From Bacillota bacterium (lineage in GTDB: Bacteria > Bacillota > DTU030 > DUMP01): a stretch of 47,412 nucleotides of DNA. A program made the position numbers and the translations under genes. This document shows positions 18,629 to 26,623 of this stretch, piece by piece. The notes beneath the pieces are model-generated. The model searched no databases. It worked only from the letters and a program-made list of their open reading frames with translations, and had not been told where the DNA came from. The stretch spans positions 1-47,412 of the forward strand of contig JAAZKX010000031.1 in assembly GCA_012799605.1 (NCBI GenBank). Reading direction: 5' to 3'. The stretch's first letter is position 1. Every line of letters starts with the position of its first letter.

Positions 18629-19762
18629 TTATTCGGATACCATCCCCAGCCGGCGGATAGTAGCATCCAAAGTGATTTTTATCGGCACGGTGGGGAAATC
18701 CTGATCCCAGTCCAGTTGAGCCCACAGCTTCGGGTACCGCCCGCGTACCATAGCTCCAAACCCAAACGAATCAACCTGAAACTCCGTCTGTATTTTAGTC
18801 AGCAAAGCCCGGCAGTCCTTTGCCAATGCTTCGGTAATAACCTGTTCCACCGAGGCGAGAAACTCCATATCCCTCAAACTCCGCTCAGTTACAGCCTCAA
18901 CTATATTGCCTTCCACAGCCAATAAAACCGAAAACGACACCTGATCGCCGGTTCGGTGCAAACGAACCCGGCGTTTGACATTGGAGATTTCATAGCTGAA
19001 AGTATCGCCGGCTGAGGTTTCCACCCGCTTGAACATATGACCCTTGCCGGCCACCGTCAGGAAAAAATAGTGCATTTCTTCATGGTTCAATTTACCTACC
19101 ATTTTATCGTCTTTAAACAGAGCCAAACCGGTCAGGGCCAACTCATCATCCCCGGCTTTGACCATAGGCGCGACCGGATGTTCGCCGGGATTTCTTAACC
19201 GGATACCGAATTCAGCCACCCGAAGAAGGGGAATCACATTCAAATAATCTTCCATCTCCAGGGCCCGGCCGATATACAGCGGGGCTAATTTTTCTGGCTT
19301 GGGGGCCACTTCCAAAATCTTCCCCGCCTCACCTTCGGCAACTACCAGCCAGGTTTTAAGCCGCGTCTCAGCCGCCCGCATAAAAACATCCACCACCCGC
19401 CCGATGCCTTGCCGGGCGAGCTCTTCGCCCAAGACCAAGGTTTGCACATGGCCCAAAAACAAAGGGTGCTCAGTCCGGGCTTGAATAAAATGATGGCCTT
19501 GCCACAAGTTGCGGCAACGGGTTTTATAGATGATCGCCGATTCTTTGCCCTTGCTCCCGCCCCCCTCTTCATTTCCCAGCGCTTGAGGGTTAGCCAGGCT
19601 GTAGGTCACGCTAAAAGTATTATCCGGAGCCGTATCCACCCCTTGCGTCAACACGAACGATCTTTTTTCAATATCCCGAGAGCTGGACCAGCCTCGAAAA
19701 CTGAGCGTAACAACAATTAATATAAAGACAAGGATTTTAAGAGCCTTCAGCTTGTTTTTCAT
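18629..19762 (-). CDS. gerAC: Ger(x)C family spore germination protein
   Basis: The third gene of a gerA-type germinant-receptor operon, 377 residues. It has an N-terminal hydrophobic signal (about 8-22) and the Ger(x)C layout: an N-terminal domain with RDIEKRSFVLTQGVD, then the C-terminal domain ending near KITLDATIRRLG. Receptors of this class sit in the spore inner membrane, with GerAC normally a lipoprotein on the outer face. Oddly, the usual lipobox (L-x-G-C-W-D) reads SFRGWSSSRDIE here, so the lipidated Cys is missing. The start overlaps gerAB by 26 bases. Confidence 0.9.
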   Translation of the reverse strand: MKNKLKALKILVFILIVVTLSFRGWSSSRDIEKRSFVLTQGVDTAPDNTFSVTYSLANPQALGNEEGGGSKGKESAIIYKTRCRNLWQGHHFIQARTEHPLFLGHVQTLVLGEELARQGIGRVVDVFMRAAETRLKTWLVVAEGEAGKILEVAPKPEKLAPLYIGRALEMEDYLNVIPLLRVAEFGIRLRNPGEHPVAPMVKAGDDELALTGLALFKDDKMVGKLNHEEMHYFFLTVAGKGHMFKRVETSAGDTFSYEISNVKRRVRLHRTGDQVSFSVLLAVEGNIVEAVTERSLRDMEFLASVEQVITEALAKDCRALLTKIQTEFQVDSFGFGAMVRGRYPKLWAQLDWDQDFPTVPIKITLDATIRRLGMVSE

Positions 19763-20855
19763 CCGGGCGGTCCTCCTTGCCGCGAATAATAGCTACAAGA
19801 AGCACGATCAGAGGAGTAAAAACCACCAAGCCTAAGCGAAAATAGGCAAATATTTGGCCGGCCTTCTCTACAGCGATGACATTGGGCGGCCCCACCGCCA
19901 GATAATAAGCAGGAATCACCAATAAGTAGGGCCAGATCGCTTGCGACTTGATTTTAAACAGCTGTGCCAAGATCGCCACTACCCCGAATAACATCGAGCC
20001 GATGGTAGTAAAAACCACAATTACATACATGGCCAAAAAAGGAGCCTCCAAGCGTTCAAAAATTCCATGAAAACTTATCATCCGGACTAAAGTCAAGGTC
20101 GGCCACTGAGTACGGGCCAAAGTGCCGGTCCCGAGCACACCGATACAGCCTTCCACCGTCAGCAAAGCGACCGCGGCGACAATCAAAATCCCCAGCTTAT
20201 GACTGCGGCCAGCCAGTTCCGGCCGGCCATAACAGGGCATGAATAAAGACACGATCTCCAAGCCGAGAAACGACGAACTGCCGACCAAAATACCGGTCCC
20301 GAGCTTTTTCAAACTGCCAGGTTCAATCAGCGGCAGCAGGCGCCAGAGGCTGACCCGCGACAAAGAAGGGACGACCAGCAGAAAAATAGCCCCGACCACA
20401 AGTGGCAGCAAAAGCTCATGCACCCGGGCTATAGTCGCTATATTCTTGGTCGCCAAATGAGCCCCCAAAAGCAGCATGACCAAAATACCCACTTCCAACG
20501 GTACGCGCGGTAAGATGGCAGTGATAATCACAGCCGAGAAGATCCGGGCCGAAAGAGAAGCCATAATCAACCAACTGGCCCCAAACAGCAAAGCGAGCAT
20601 GCTGCCCCCAAAAACCCCCAAAGTTTTGACTGTATACTGGGGCAGGCTGCTGTCGCTAAAGCGGCGGCCGACAGCCGTATATAAAGAGATGATAACCAGT
20701 GCCACCAATGCACTGACAACTATCATCAGCCAACTGCCATTTCCTACCTCAGTACATAGTTCGCGGGGTAAAATAAGCAGCCGGCCGCTTATAATCGTAT
20801 TGACCACAATCGCGATTGCTTGATATGGTGTAACTGGCTTCCGGTTTGTTTTCAT
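19737..20855 (-). CDS. gerAB: GerAB/ArcD/ProY family germination permease
   Basis: Integral membrane B subunit of the germinant receptor (372 residues), related to amino-acid/polyamine permeases and with about ten membrane helices. The N-terminus (VTPYQAIAIVVNTIISGRLLILPREL) and the IVVFTTIGSMLFGVVAILAQLF helix are typical. It is thought to bind the germinant in the inner spore membrane. The start is ATG 20855 with AAAGGAGG immediately upstream. It lies 24 bases after gerAA. Confidence 0.93.
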   Translation of the reverse strand: MKTNRKPVTPYQAIAIVVNTIISGRLLILPRELCTEVGNGSWLMIVVSALVALVIISLYTAVGRRFSDSSLPQYTVKTLGVFGGSMLALLFGASWLIMASLSARIFSAVIITAILPRVPLEVGILVMLLLGAHLATKNIATIARVHELLLPLVVGAIFLLVVPSLSRVSLWRLLPLIEPGSLKKLGTGILVGSSSFLGLEIVSLFMPCYGRPELAGRSHKLGILIVAAVALLTVEGCIGVLGTGTLARTQWPTLTLVRMISFHGIFERLEAPFLAMYVIVVFTTIGSMLFGVVAILAQLFKIKSQAIWPYLLVIPAYYLAVGPPNVIAVEKAGQIFAYFRLGLVVFTPLIVLLVAIIRGKEDRPDEKQAEGS

Positions 20856-20879
20856 CAGCGGCCTCCTTTACAATTGGTG

Positions 20880-22463
20880 TTAAGAGCGGGGCTCTGGCCG
20901 GGGCAGGCGATGTTTATCCTGAGGCTTCAAAAAAGGAGGCCGCGTGCGCTGGAACGAAAACTCCCGGCGCAAAATAGCATCGCCTTGACCGGTGGGCTCA
21001 TACGGGGCATAAGGGGCCATATAAGGCACACCCCACGATTCCAAACCGGCCAAATGGATGACCAACAAAATCAAGCCGGTAGTAATGCCGATTAAGCCGA
21101 AACTGGCCCCCAGAAAAATAAACGGGAAGCGCAAAAAGCGGAAAGAAATAGCGGTCGTGTGGTTAGGGGTGGCGAAAGAGCCGATAGTTGTAATAGCGAC
21201 CACAATTACCGTCAGCGGGCTGACAATGCCGGCCCGCACCGAGGCCTCACCCAAAATAAGCCCGCCCACAATACCGATCGTAGGCCCGATCGGACCTGGC
21301 AGGCGTACGCTGGCTTCACGGATAATCTCAACCGAGATTTCCATAATTAAAATCTCAGTCACCAAAGAAAACGGCACCCCGGTTCGTGCCGCCGCCAAAG
21401 CTAGCGCCAGCGGCGTCGGGATCATCTCCGGATGAAACGAAGTCATGGCTATATACACACCGGGGAGAAACAACGAAAAGGCAGTGGCGACAAATCGCAC
21501 CAAACGAATAAAGGTACTAAGTTGCGATTGCTCGTAATAGTCCTCCGGCGATTGAAAAAATTGAACCCACACCACCGGAGCCAGCAAAACAAAGGGAGTG
21601 CCATCGACTATTACCGCCACCCGGCCTTCCAAGATGCCGGCCGCCACCTTGTCGGGGCGCTCAGAAGCTTGCATCTGGGGGAACAAAGATACCCCCTGAT
21701 CGTGGACCAACTGTTCGATATAGCCGCTCTCTAGCACTGCATCGATCTTAATGCTTTCAATCTTGGTCTTAATTTCCTCCACGATTTGAGGATCAGCAAT
21801 ATCTTTTATATAAACAAAAGCAATATCAGTACCCGATCGCTGACCGATGACCGCAGCTTCTATCACCAGATCAGGATCTTTGATCCGGCGGCGGATCAAA
21901 GAAGTGTTAGTCCTGATGTTTTCCGAAAAACCCTCCCGGGGCCCGCGCACCACCGCTTCGATAGTCGGCTCCTGCACCCCGCGGGTTTCAAAACCCCGCG
22001 AATTGACGATGATACAATCCTTGCTGCCAGCGATCAAAAGCGCCGTATCACCGGATAAAATCGTATGGCTGATTTTCTCAATCGCGCTGCTGGTTTCGAT
22101 TTCGCCCGCCGACAGCAGATAAGCCTTGATCTTATCCATGGCATTGCCGGGTTTGAGCCGTTCAGCCACGCTCTCTATCCGCGACAGGCGCAGGAGCGAT
22201 TGAATAATATCCTGATCGACCACCCGTGTATCCACCAGGCCGTCAATATAAAGCACAGCTACATCCAAATCCTCCGGAATAGGCAGGCGAAAGCGCCGTA
22301 TCACCAAATCGGAACTGTTATGAAACAAAGTACGAAGGAGACTCAAATCAGTTTCAAAGCTTCCTGTCAGTTCCGTGGGCGCCTTGTTAGCCGCCACCTG
22401 CTCGGCCCGGTGCCGTTCCTTTATCTCCGCCGCCGGAACCGGTTTTTTAAACTCACTGCTCAT
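20880..22463 (-). CDS. gerAA: GerA family spore germination protein, A subunit
   Basis: A 527-residue GerA (GerAA/SpoVAF) protein. The N-terminal hydrophilic half (about 30-290) carries conserved segments such as DVAVLYIDGLVD and GPREGFSENIRTN. The C-terminal half has about five membrane helices (VRFVATAFSLFLPGVYIAMTS and later) with GPIGPTIGIVGGLILGEASV. A Pro/Arg-rich tail ends the protein. It is the first gene of gerAA-gerAB-gerAC; the upstream 165-base gap contains a possible sigma-G promoter. This operon is direct evidence that the organism forms spores. Confidence 0.95.
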   Translation of the reverse strand: MSSEFKKPVPAAEIKERHRAEQVAANKAPTELTGSFETDLSLLRTLFHNSSDLVIRRFRLPIPEDLDVAVLYIDGLVDTRVVDQDIIQSLLRLSRIESVAERLKPGNAMDKIKAYLLSAGEIETSSAIEKISHTILSGDTALLIAGSKDCIIVNSRGFETRGVQEPTIEAVVRGPREGFSENIRTNTSLIRRRIKDPDLVIEAAVIGQRSGTDIAFVYIKDIADPQIVEEIKTKIESIKIDAVLESGYIEQLVHDQGVSLFPQMQASERPDKVAAGILEGRVAVIVDGTPFVLLAPVVWVQFFQSPEDYYEQSQLSTFIRLVRFVATAFSLFLPGVYIAMTSFHPEMIPTPLALALAAARTGVPFSLVTEILIMEISVEIIREASVRLPGPIGPTIGIVGGLILGEASVRAGIVSPLTVIVVAITTIGSFATPNHTTAISFRFLRFPFIFLGASFGLIGITTGLILLVIHLAGLESWGVPYMAPYAPYEPTGQGDAILRREFSFQRTRPPFLKPQDKHRLPRPEPRS

Positions 22464-22500
22464 AAGACAGCTTCCCTTCAGCGTAATCTTATACAGAATT

Positions 22501-22530
22501 TAGTCTTAGCCAGCTACAGGAAAAACATTC
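22501..22530 (-). promoter_or_regulatory. Possible sigma-G promoter of the gerA operon
   Basis: On the minus strand GAATG (22530-22526) fits the sigma-G -35 consensus GHATR. After 18 bases comes AAGACTA (22507-22501), which matches five of seven bases of the -10 consensus CATAMTA. It lies 38 bases from the gerAA start. An 8-base perfect inverted repeat, GCCAGCTA 22509-22516 / TAGCTGGC 22537-22544, overlaps the spacer and flanks the -35. Confidence 0.4.
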
Positions 22531-22626
22531 ATTTTTTAGCTGGCCGGCCTATTAATTTCCGCCCCCGGCGGCCCCGGCTGAAAGGATAAAACAACCAGCG
22601 ATCTTAACTGACAAGGAGGGATTAAA

Positions 22627-23190
22627 CTGCATCTTAGCACTATCTTACTTATTCGGCACGGATTGACCGACTATAACCGCGAAGGACGCTTTCAAGGCCA
22701 GACCGACACGCCCCTTTCGGCCGAGGGGCGACAGCAGGCACATAAAGTGGGGCAATGGCTGAAAACAAAACAGATTCAAGCCCTATACAGTAGCGACCTT
22801 TCTCGGGCAAAAGAGACAGCAGAGCTTATTTCCCGGGCAATAAACCTCAAAATCGAGCCCTACCGGCCCGATTTGCGCGAAATTGATTTTGGTTGTTGGG
22901 AAGGGCACACCCTGGCCGAAGTGGCCCGGCTTTACCCCGAACAACTGGCCCGTTGGCGGTCTGACCGCACCTATTTGGCCCCCCATGGCGGCGAAACATT
23001 CGCCCAGCTGGCAGCGCGCGGCTGGCAAGCCTTAAAAGAGATCGCCGCCTCCAATCCGGGGCGGAAAGTAGCTGTAGTAACCCACGGCGGCTTGATTAAA
23101 GCTGCCCTTTGCCTGGCCCATGGCCTCGGATTCCAACGGCGCTCAGAATTTACCGTCGACAACACCGCAGTCAACACCATCCGGCTCTAG
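22627..23190 (+). CDS. Histidine phosphatase (phosphoglycerate mutase/CobC-like)
   Basis: A 187-residue histidine-phosphatase superfamily enzyme. The catalytic motif IRHGLTDYNREGRFQG places the phosphorylated His at residue 11. The second-half motif DLREIDFGCWEG and the late VTHGGLIKAALC complete the active site. Within the family it resembles GpmB, PhoE and CobC; the exact substrate is not determinable. The reading frame must start before the RHG motif, but no ATG, GTG or TTG exists there: the frame opens at 22612 after a TGA, AAGGAGGG is at 22613-22620, and CTG 22627 is correctly spaced (6 bases). I therefore propose a rare CTG start. Confidence 0.88.
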   Translation: MHLSTILLIRHGLTDYNREGRFQGQTDTPLSAEGRQQAHKVGQWLKTKQIQALYSSDLSRAKETAELISRAINLKIEPYRPDLREIDFGCWEGHTLAEVARLYPEQLARWRSDRTYLAPHGGETFAQLAARGWQALKEIAASNPGRKVAVVTHGGLIKAALCLAHGLGFQRRSEFTVDNTAVNTIRL

Positions 23191-23237
23191 GGCAGGGGTC
23201 CCTTCGAGCTTCAAGACCGGCCCGCCGCCGCCGGGCT

Positions 23238-23696
23238 TTACTTAGCTTCGTCAGCCTGCAGATAAATTACCACCGTGTCACTGACCAGAACCAAACTGAC
23301 CGTAAGTTCAAATTCCCGGCCAGCGGCATTTAGCCTGCGGCCACTCACCAGGTTGGGGATCAAGGCAGCATTCAGCGAGCGGATCTCTTGACCGATCAGC
23401 GGATCCAAAAATACTTTCACTTCCTTGCTGATCACCTGACCGGCAGCCCTGGCCTCCGTTCCCGTTAACTTTTCATCCCCAAATTTAACCACCGGCTCAA
23501 TCGCCGTTATCACCCGGTCGGTCTCTTGAGCCAAACAATCTTCCAGCTGGGCTATTTTTTCCTCCGCCGTGGCCAGCTTTAGCTCAAGTTCCGCCCGATC
23601 CAAATGAAGCTGCTCCTGCTGGCGGGCAAAAAGCAAATTTACCCAGCAGGCGCCCAGCAAAAACCCTAGCACAACAAAGACCAAAGAGCGCATCAT
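23238..23696 (-). CDS. ytrI: Sporulation membrane protein YtrI
   Basis: A 152-residue protein with one N-terminal membrane helix (about 4-24, LVFVVLGFLLGACWVNLLFA), a coiled coil (about 27-62) and a C-terminal domain resembling the YtrI family. In Bacillus subtilis ytrH-ytrI is made in the mother cell under sigma-E and is needed for efficient sporulation. The call depends strongly on the ytrH neighbour. The start is the first of two ATGs at 23696; it overlaps the ytrH stop by one base (TGATG). An upstream extension would overlap ytrH. Confidence 0.8.
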   Translation of the reverse strand: MMRSLVFVVLGFLLGACWVNLLFARQQEQLHLDRAELELKLATAEEKIAQLEDCLAQETDRVITAIEPVVKFGDEKLTGTEARAAGQVISKEVKVFLDPLIGQEIRSLNAALIPNLVSGRRLNAAGREFELTVSLVLVSDTVVIYLQADEAK

Positions 23697-24016
23697 CAGC
23701 CCCCGCCCAGCCCTTGGATCAACCAGCAACCGGTTTGAGCACCGATAAAAGCAACCATGATATATAAAAGCTGTTTGACCAAAATCCTGACCTGCCCTTC
23801 CATAATCCCGCGGCTGAGCATTTCCATCGTGCTGAAAGTCCCGCCCATAGCCGCGGCCACAGCCCACATTTTAATATTATGAGCCTGACGGATCATCGTC
23901 CGCAGCGGCGGTTGGCCGACCAAAACAGCAGCCAAAGGGCCCAGAAGTGCGGCTCCCAGCACCACGCCCAAAGCAGTAAAAAAGCTCAGCAACAGCCGTG
24001 GCAAAAACTCTTCCAC
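23696..24016 (-). CDS. ytrH: Sporulation membrane protein YtrH
   Basis: A small 106-residue membrane protein with three hydrophobic segments (about 5-33, 50-70 and 78-101) and a conserved central part (MWAVAAAMGGTFSTMEMLSRGI). It belongs to the YtrH family, which is required for full sporulation. I start it at GTG 24016, giving the N-terminus (M)EEFLPRLLLSFFTALG and a Shine-Dalgarno AAGGGG 8 bases upstream; a start at 24052 would add residues unlike the family. No convincing sigma-E promoter was found. Confidence 0.82.
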   Translation of the reverse strand: MEEFLPRLLLSFFTALGVVLGAALLGPLAAVLVGQPPLRTMIRQAHNIKMWAVAAAMGGTFSTMEMLSRGIMEGQVRILVKQLLYIMVAFIGAQTGCWLIQGLGGG

Positions 24017-24101
24017 CGGTCCCACCCCTTTGCAAATAGGTCTTAGCCCCAATATAGTACATTGGCCGCTGCCTTATGCCAGCTAAGACCGACCGACCAT
24101 A

Positions 24102-24131
24102 AAAACAAAAGTGCCGGCCACCGGCCGGCAC
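24102..24131 (-). terminator. Terminator of the UPF0173 gene
   Basis: On the minus strand a perfect 9-bp stem (GTGCCGGCC, arms 24131-24123 and 24119-24111, loop of three) is followed by TTTTGTTTTT, 14 bases after the gene stop. A clear intrinsic terminator. Confidence 0.85.
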
Positions 24132-24144
24132 CGTTACTTGGGAT

Positions 24145-24807
24145 TTATATGCGAATCTGATTCCCGGGCTCCAATATAACTACCTTGGCTTCAGTTTCAC
24201 TTTCCGCCAACCGCTTAAATTCATTCGGATCTTGGGCAATCGGCGGGAAAGTATTATAGTGCATGGGGATTACCTGCTTTGGTTTAATCAGCTTTACCGC
24301 CTCGACCGCATCCTCCGGGCCCATCGTGAAGTAGTCTCCGATCGGAAGCAGAGCCAGATCGATGTTCTCCCGGGCCAAAAAAGCCATATCGCCGTATAAA
24401 GCCGTATCGCCGGCATGGTAGATCTTACGGCCGTCGGTTTCAATCACAAAACCACAAGCAATACCACCGGCCAGGCCGCTGCTGTGAATCGCCTGAACCA
24501 GCTTCAGCGGGCCAAAATCGGCCGGCAAAGTACCGCCGATATTGCCGCCGCTAAAATTGATCCCTTCCTGTTCCATAACCGAGTTCAAATCGAAGGTCGA
24601 ATACACCGTAGCTCCGCTGGCCTTGGCAATGCCCACCGTGTCACCCAGATGATCATCGTGAGCATGAGAGACCAAAATATGAGTCGGCCGAACATCTTCC
24701 GCCCGGCGGGCCGCCATGGGATTACCGCTCAAAAACGGATCCGTCAAGATCGAATAAGCCCCAGTCTCGATAAGAAAACAAGCGTGGCCTAGAAACGTTA
24801 CTTTCAA
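24145..24807 (-). CDS. UPF0173 metal-dependent hydrolase (metallo-beta-lactamase fold)
   Basis: A 220-residue metallo-beta-lactamase-fold hydrolase of the UPF0173/YtkL group. It begins MKVTFLGHACFLIE, carries the metal-binding SHAHDDHLGD, and later HAGDTALYGD and MHYNTFP with further metal ligands. The substrate is unknown. I chose TTG 24807 because GGAGG lies 8 bases upstream; the GTG at 24816 is part of that ribosome-binding site. It is a cytoplasmic single gene with its own terminator. Confidence 0.92.
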   Translation of the reverse strand: MKVTFLGHACFLIETGAYSILTDPFLSGNPMAARRAEDVRPTHILVSHAHDDHLGDTVGIAKASGATVYSTFDLNSVMEQEGINFSGGNIGGTLPADFGPLKLVQAIHSSGLAGGIACGFVIETDGRKIYHAGDTALYGDMAFLARENIDLALLPIGDYFTMGPEDAVEAVKLIKPKQVIPMHYNTFPPIAQDPNEFKRLAESETEAKVVILEPGNQIRI

Positions 24808-24923
24808 CCTAATCACCTCCCGATTGATTCAGCCTTCGGCTTTAACCTTATTATCAGCTACTAGCTATATTCTAGTCCCCGGTAGCAAAACCCTGCCCGG
24901 GAATCGTGGCCTGCCCGCTGTCA

Positions 24924-26408
24924 TCAGCGGAGGTCAAATTTATCTTTAATTACCTTCCAAAGGCCCGGATCTTCAAAGCCCAACCGCCAGATGGCCACCC
25001 CGCCCAAGTTGTACTGCCGGCAAAGGTCAAGTTTTGCGGCAGTGCTGGCCGCGTTCTCAAACCAGACGCGGCGGGCGTAGTTGCCGGGCCAGTAAGTAAA
25101 ATAGGGGCATTGAGAAGCATGGTCCCATTCGATGGTCGCCCCGTAGCGCTGGGCCAAAGCCACCGCCTCAGTAGCGGTGACCGCCCGTCCGCCGTAGCCG
25201 CCGAGCGGCCAGTCGTAGCCGTAAGCGGCGATGCCGAGGCGGATTTTTTCGGGCGGAATTACACTGGCAGCATAATCCACCACCTGTTTCACCCAGCCGA
25301 GCGAGGCCACCGGGCCGGCCGAGCCGCCGCTCCAATGCTCATCATAGGTCATAATCATAATCGCATCGGCGATCTCGCCCAGGGCACGGTAGTCAAAAGC
25401 ACCGGACCAGGCATTTTGGGGATCATCCCAGGTTTTAGCAGGCACGGACAAAGTCACCTGATAGCCGCCCGGCTGAAGCTCGGCCGCCAGCTCCCGCACA
25501 AAAGCAGTATACAACTGGCGGTCATAGGTGGGCACGTCCTCAAAATCAATATTCACCCCGGCGTAGCCGCCGCTGCGCACAGTGCGGCAGATATTGGCCA
25601 CCGCCGTACTTCTTAGGGCCGGATTGGACAAAATGGCGTGAATCAAGTTGCGGTCGAAGTTGCCGCCGCCGCTGATATTATGAACTAAAGCCAAGACCGA
25701 TTTGCCGGCGGCCTTTGCCTCCCGCAGCAACCTCGAATATGCTTGTCCGCTTACCGAGCCATCCCAATTGATCTGATAAGAAAAGGCGGCCGCGGTAGAG
25801 ATTGCATCCTTGTAAGTCGTAAACGAGTTCCAAGACAGATTATCGCCACTATAGTACTCGACAAAATAGCCCACCACATCAAAACCCTGTCCATCTTGAG
25901 GAAGCTCCGGCGTCGGTGCCGGCTCCGGCTCTAGCGGCGGGGCTGAAGGAAAAGAGCGGGGGATAGCCAGCGCCTGTCCCGGATAAATGAGATCGGGGCG
26001 GGCGAGAGCGTTGGCTCCGATCAGTTCAGCCAGGCTGATTCCATAGCGTTGAGCGATCAAAAACATCGTATCGCCGGGCCGGACCAGATAACGCACGAAC
26101 GAAGCCCCGGAACGGGACGGATCGGACCCATCCTCCCCCAGAGCTCTCCAGGTGGCCGGGCCTACGATACCATCTGCTGCCAACTGGTTTCGGATCTGAA
26201 ACTGTTTCACAGCCTGTTCAGTCCGGTAACCGAAGTCCCCATCGATCGGCCCCGGGTCAAAGCCCAGCCGGGCCAAGGTCGCCTGCAATTGGGCCACATC
26301 ATCCCCCAAAGCGCCAACAGCCAGTGTTCTGCCGGACGCCAGAGCGGGGGAGGCAGCAGCCACTACCACCAGAAACAGCACCAGAGACAGTAAACTTATT
26401 CGTCGCAC
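24924..26408 (-). CDS. Secreted GH18 hydrolase with PG-binding and LysM domains (SleL/YaaH-like)
   Basis: A 494-residue secreted protein: signal peptide (1-25, cleavage after PALA), peptidoglycan-binding-1 domain (about 34-89, VAQLQATLARLGFDPGPIDG), LysM domain (about 106-151, YLVRPGDTMFLIAQRYG), Pro-rich linker, and a GH18 catalytic domain (about 176-492). The catalytic glutamate is E290 in GVNIDFEDV, with D288 assisting. Related spore proteins (YaaH/SleL) are N-acetylglucosaminidases acting on the cortex, so a role in germination or wall turnover fits the nearby gerA and ytrHI genes. The start is GTG 26408 behind GGAGGAG. Confidence 0.9.
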   Translation of the reverse strand: MRRISLLSLVLFLVVVAAASPALASGRTLAVGALGDDVAQLQATLARLGFDPGPIDGDFGYRTEQAVKQFQIRNQLAADGIVGPATWRALGEDGSDPSRSGASFVRYLVRPGDTMFLIAQRYGISLAELIGANALARPDLIYPGQALAIPRSFPSAPPLEPEPAPTPELPQDGQGFDVVGYFVEYYSGDNLSWNSFTTYKDAISTAAAFSYQINWDGSVSGQAYSRLLREAKAAGKSVLALVHNISGGGNFDRNLIHAILSNPALRSTAVANICRTVRSGGYAGVNIDFEDVPTYDRQLYTAFVRELAAELQPGGYQVTLSVPAKTWDDPQNAWSGAFDYRALGEIADAIMIMTYDEHWSGGSAGPVASLGWVKQVVDYAASVIPPEKIRLGIAAYGYDWPLGGYGGRAVTATEAVALAQRYGATIEWDHASQCPYFTYWPGNYARRVWFENAASTAAKLDLCRQYNLGGVAIWRLGFEDPGLWKVIKDKFDLR

Positions 26409-26535
26409 AATTTCTCCTCCTCGATTTGTGCCAAGTTTCTCTCTAAGTAGACACAGATTTCCCCCAAGCAGGTTCATTATAGCCCGCTACGATCTTAGCT
26501 GTCACCTCGCAGCAGCTGCGCAGATTTGTCCGCGG

Positions 26536-26565
26536 GAAAAGATAAAGCGCCCTAAGTAGGCGCTT
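26536..26565 (-). terminator. Probable terminator of the PBP gene
   Basis: AAGCGCC (26545-26551) pairs with GGCGCTT (26559-26565) around a 7-base loop; on the minus strand it is followed by TATCTTTTCCC. It is 59 bases downstream of the PBP stop. Confidence 0.5.
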
Positions 26566-26623
26566 GGTCTAAAAACGCAAAATCGGATACCATTGGTAAC
26601 CGAAGGAAAAAAAGAGAAAGTTG

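Noticed and set aside
24906-25616. Open frame antisense to the GH18 gene
   Set aside because: No ribosome-binding site or recognisable domain, and the opposite strand has intact GH18 and LysM motifs.
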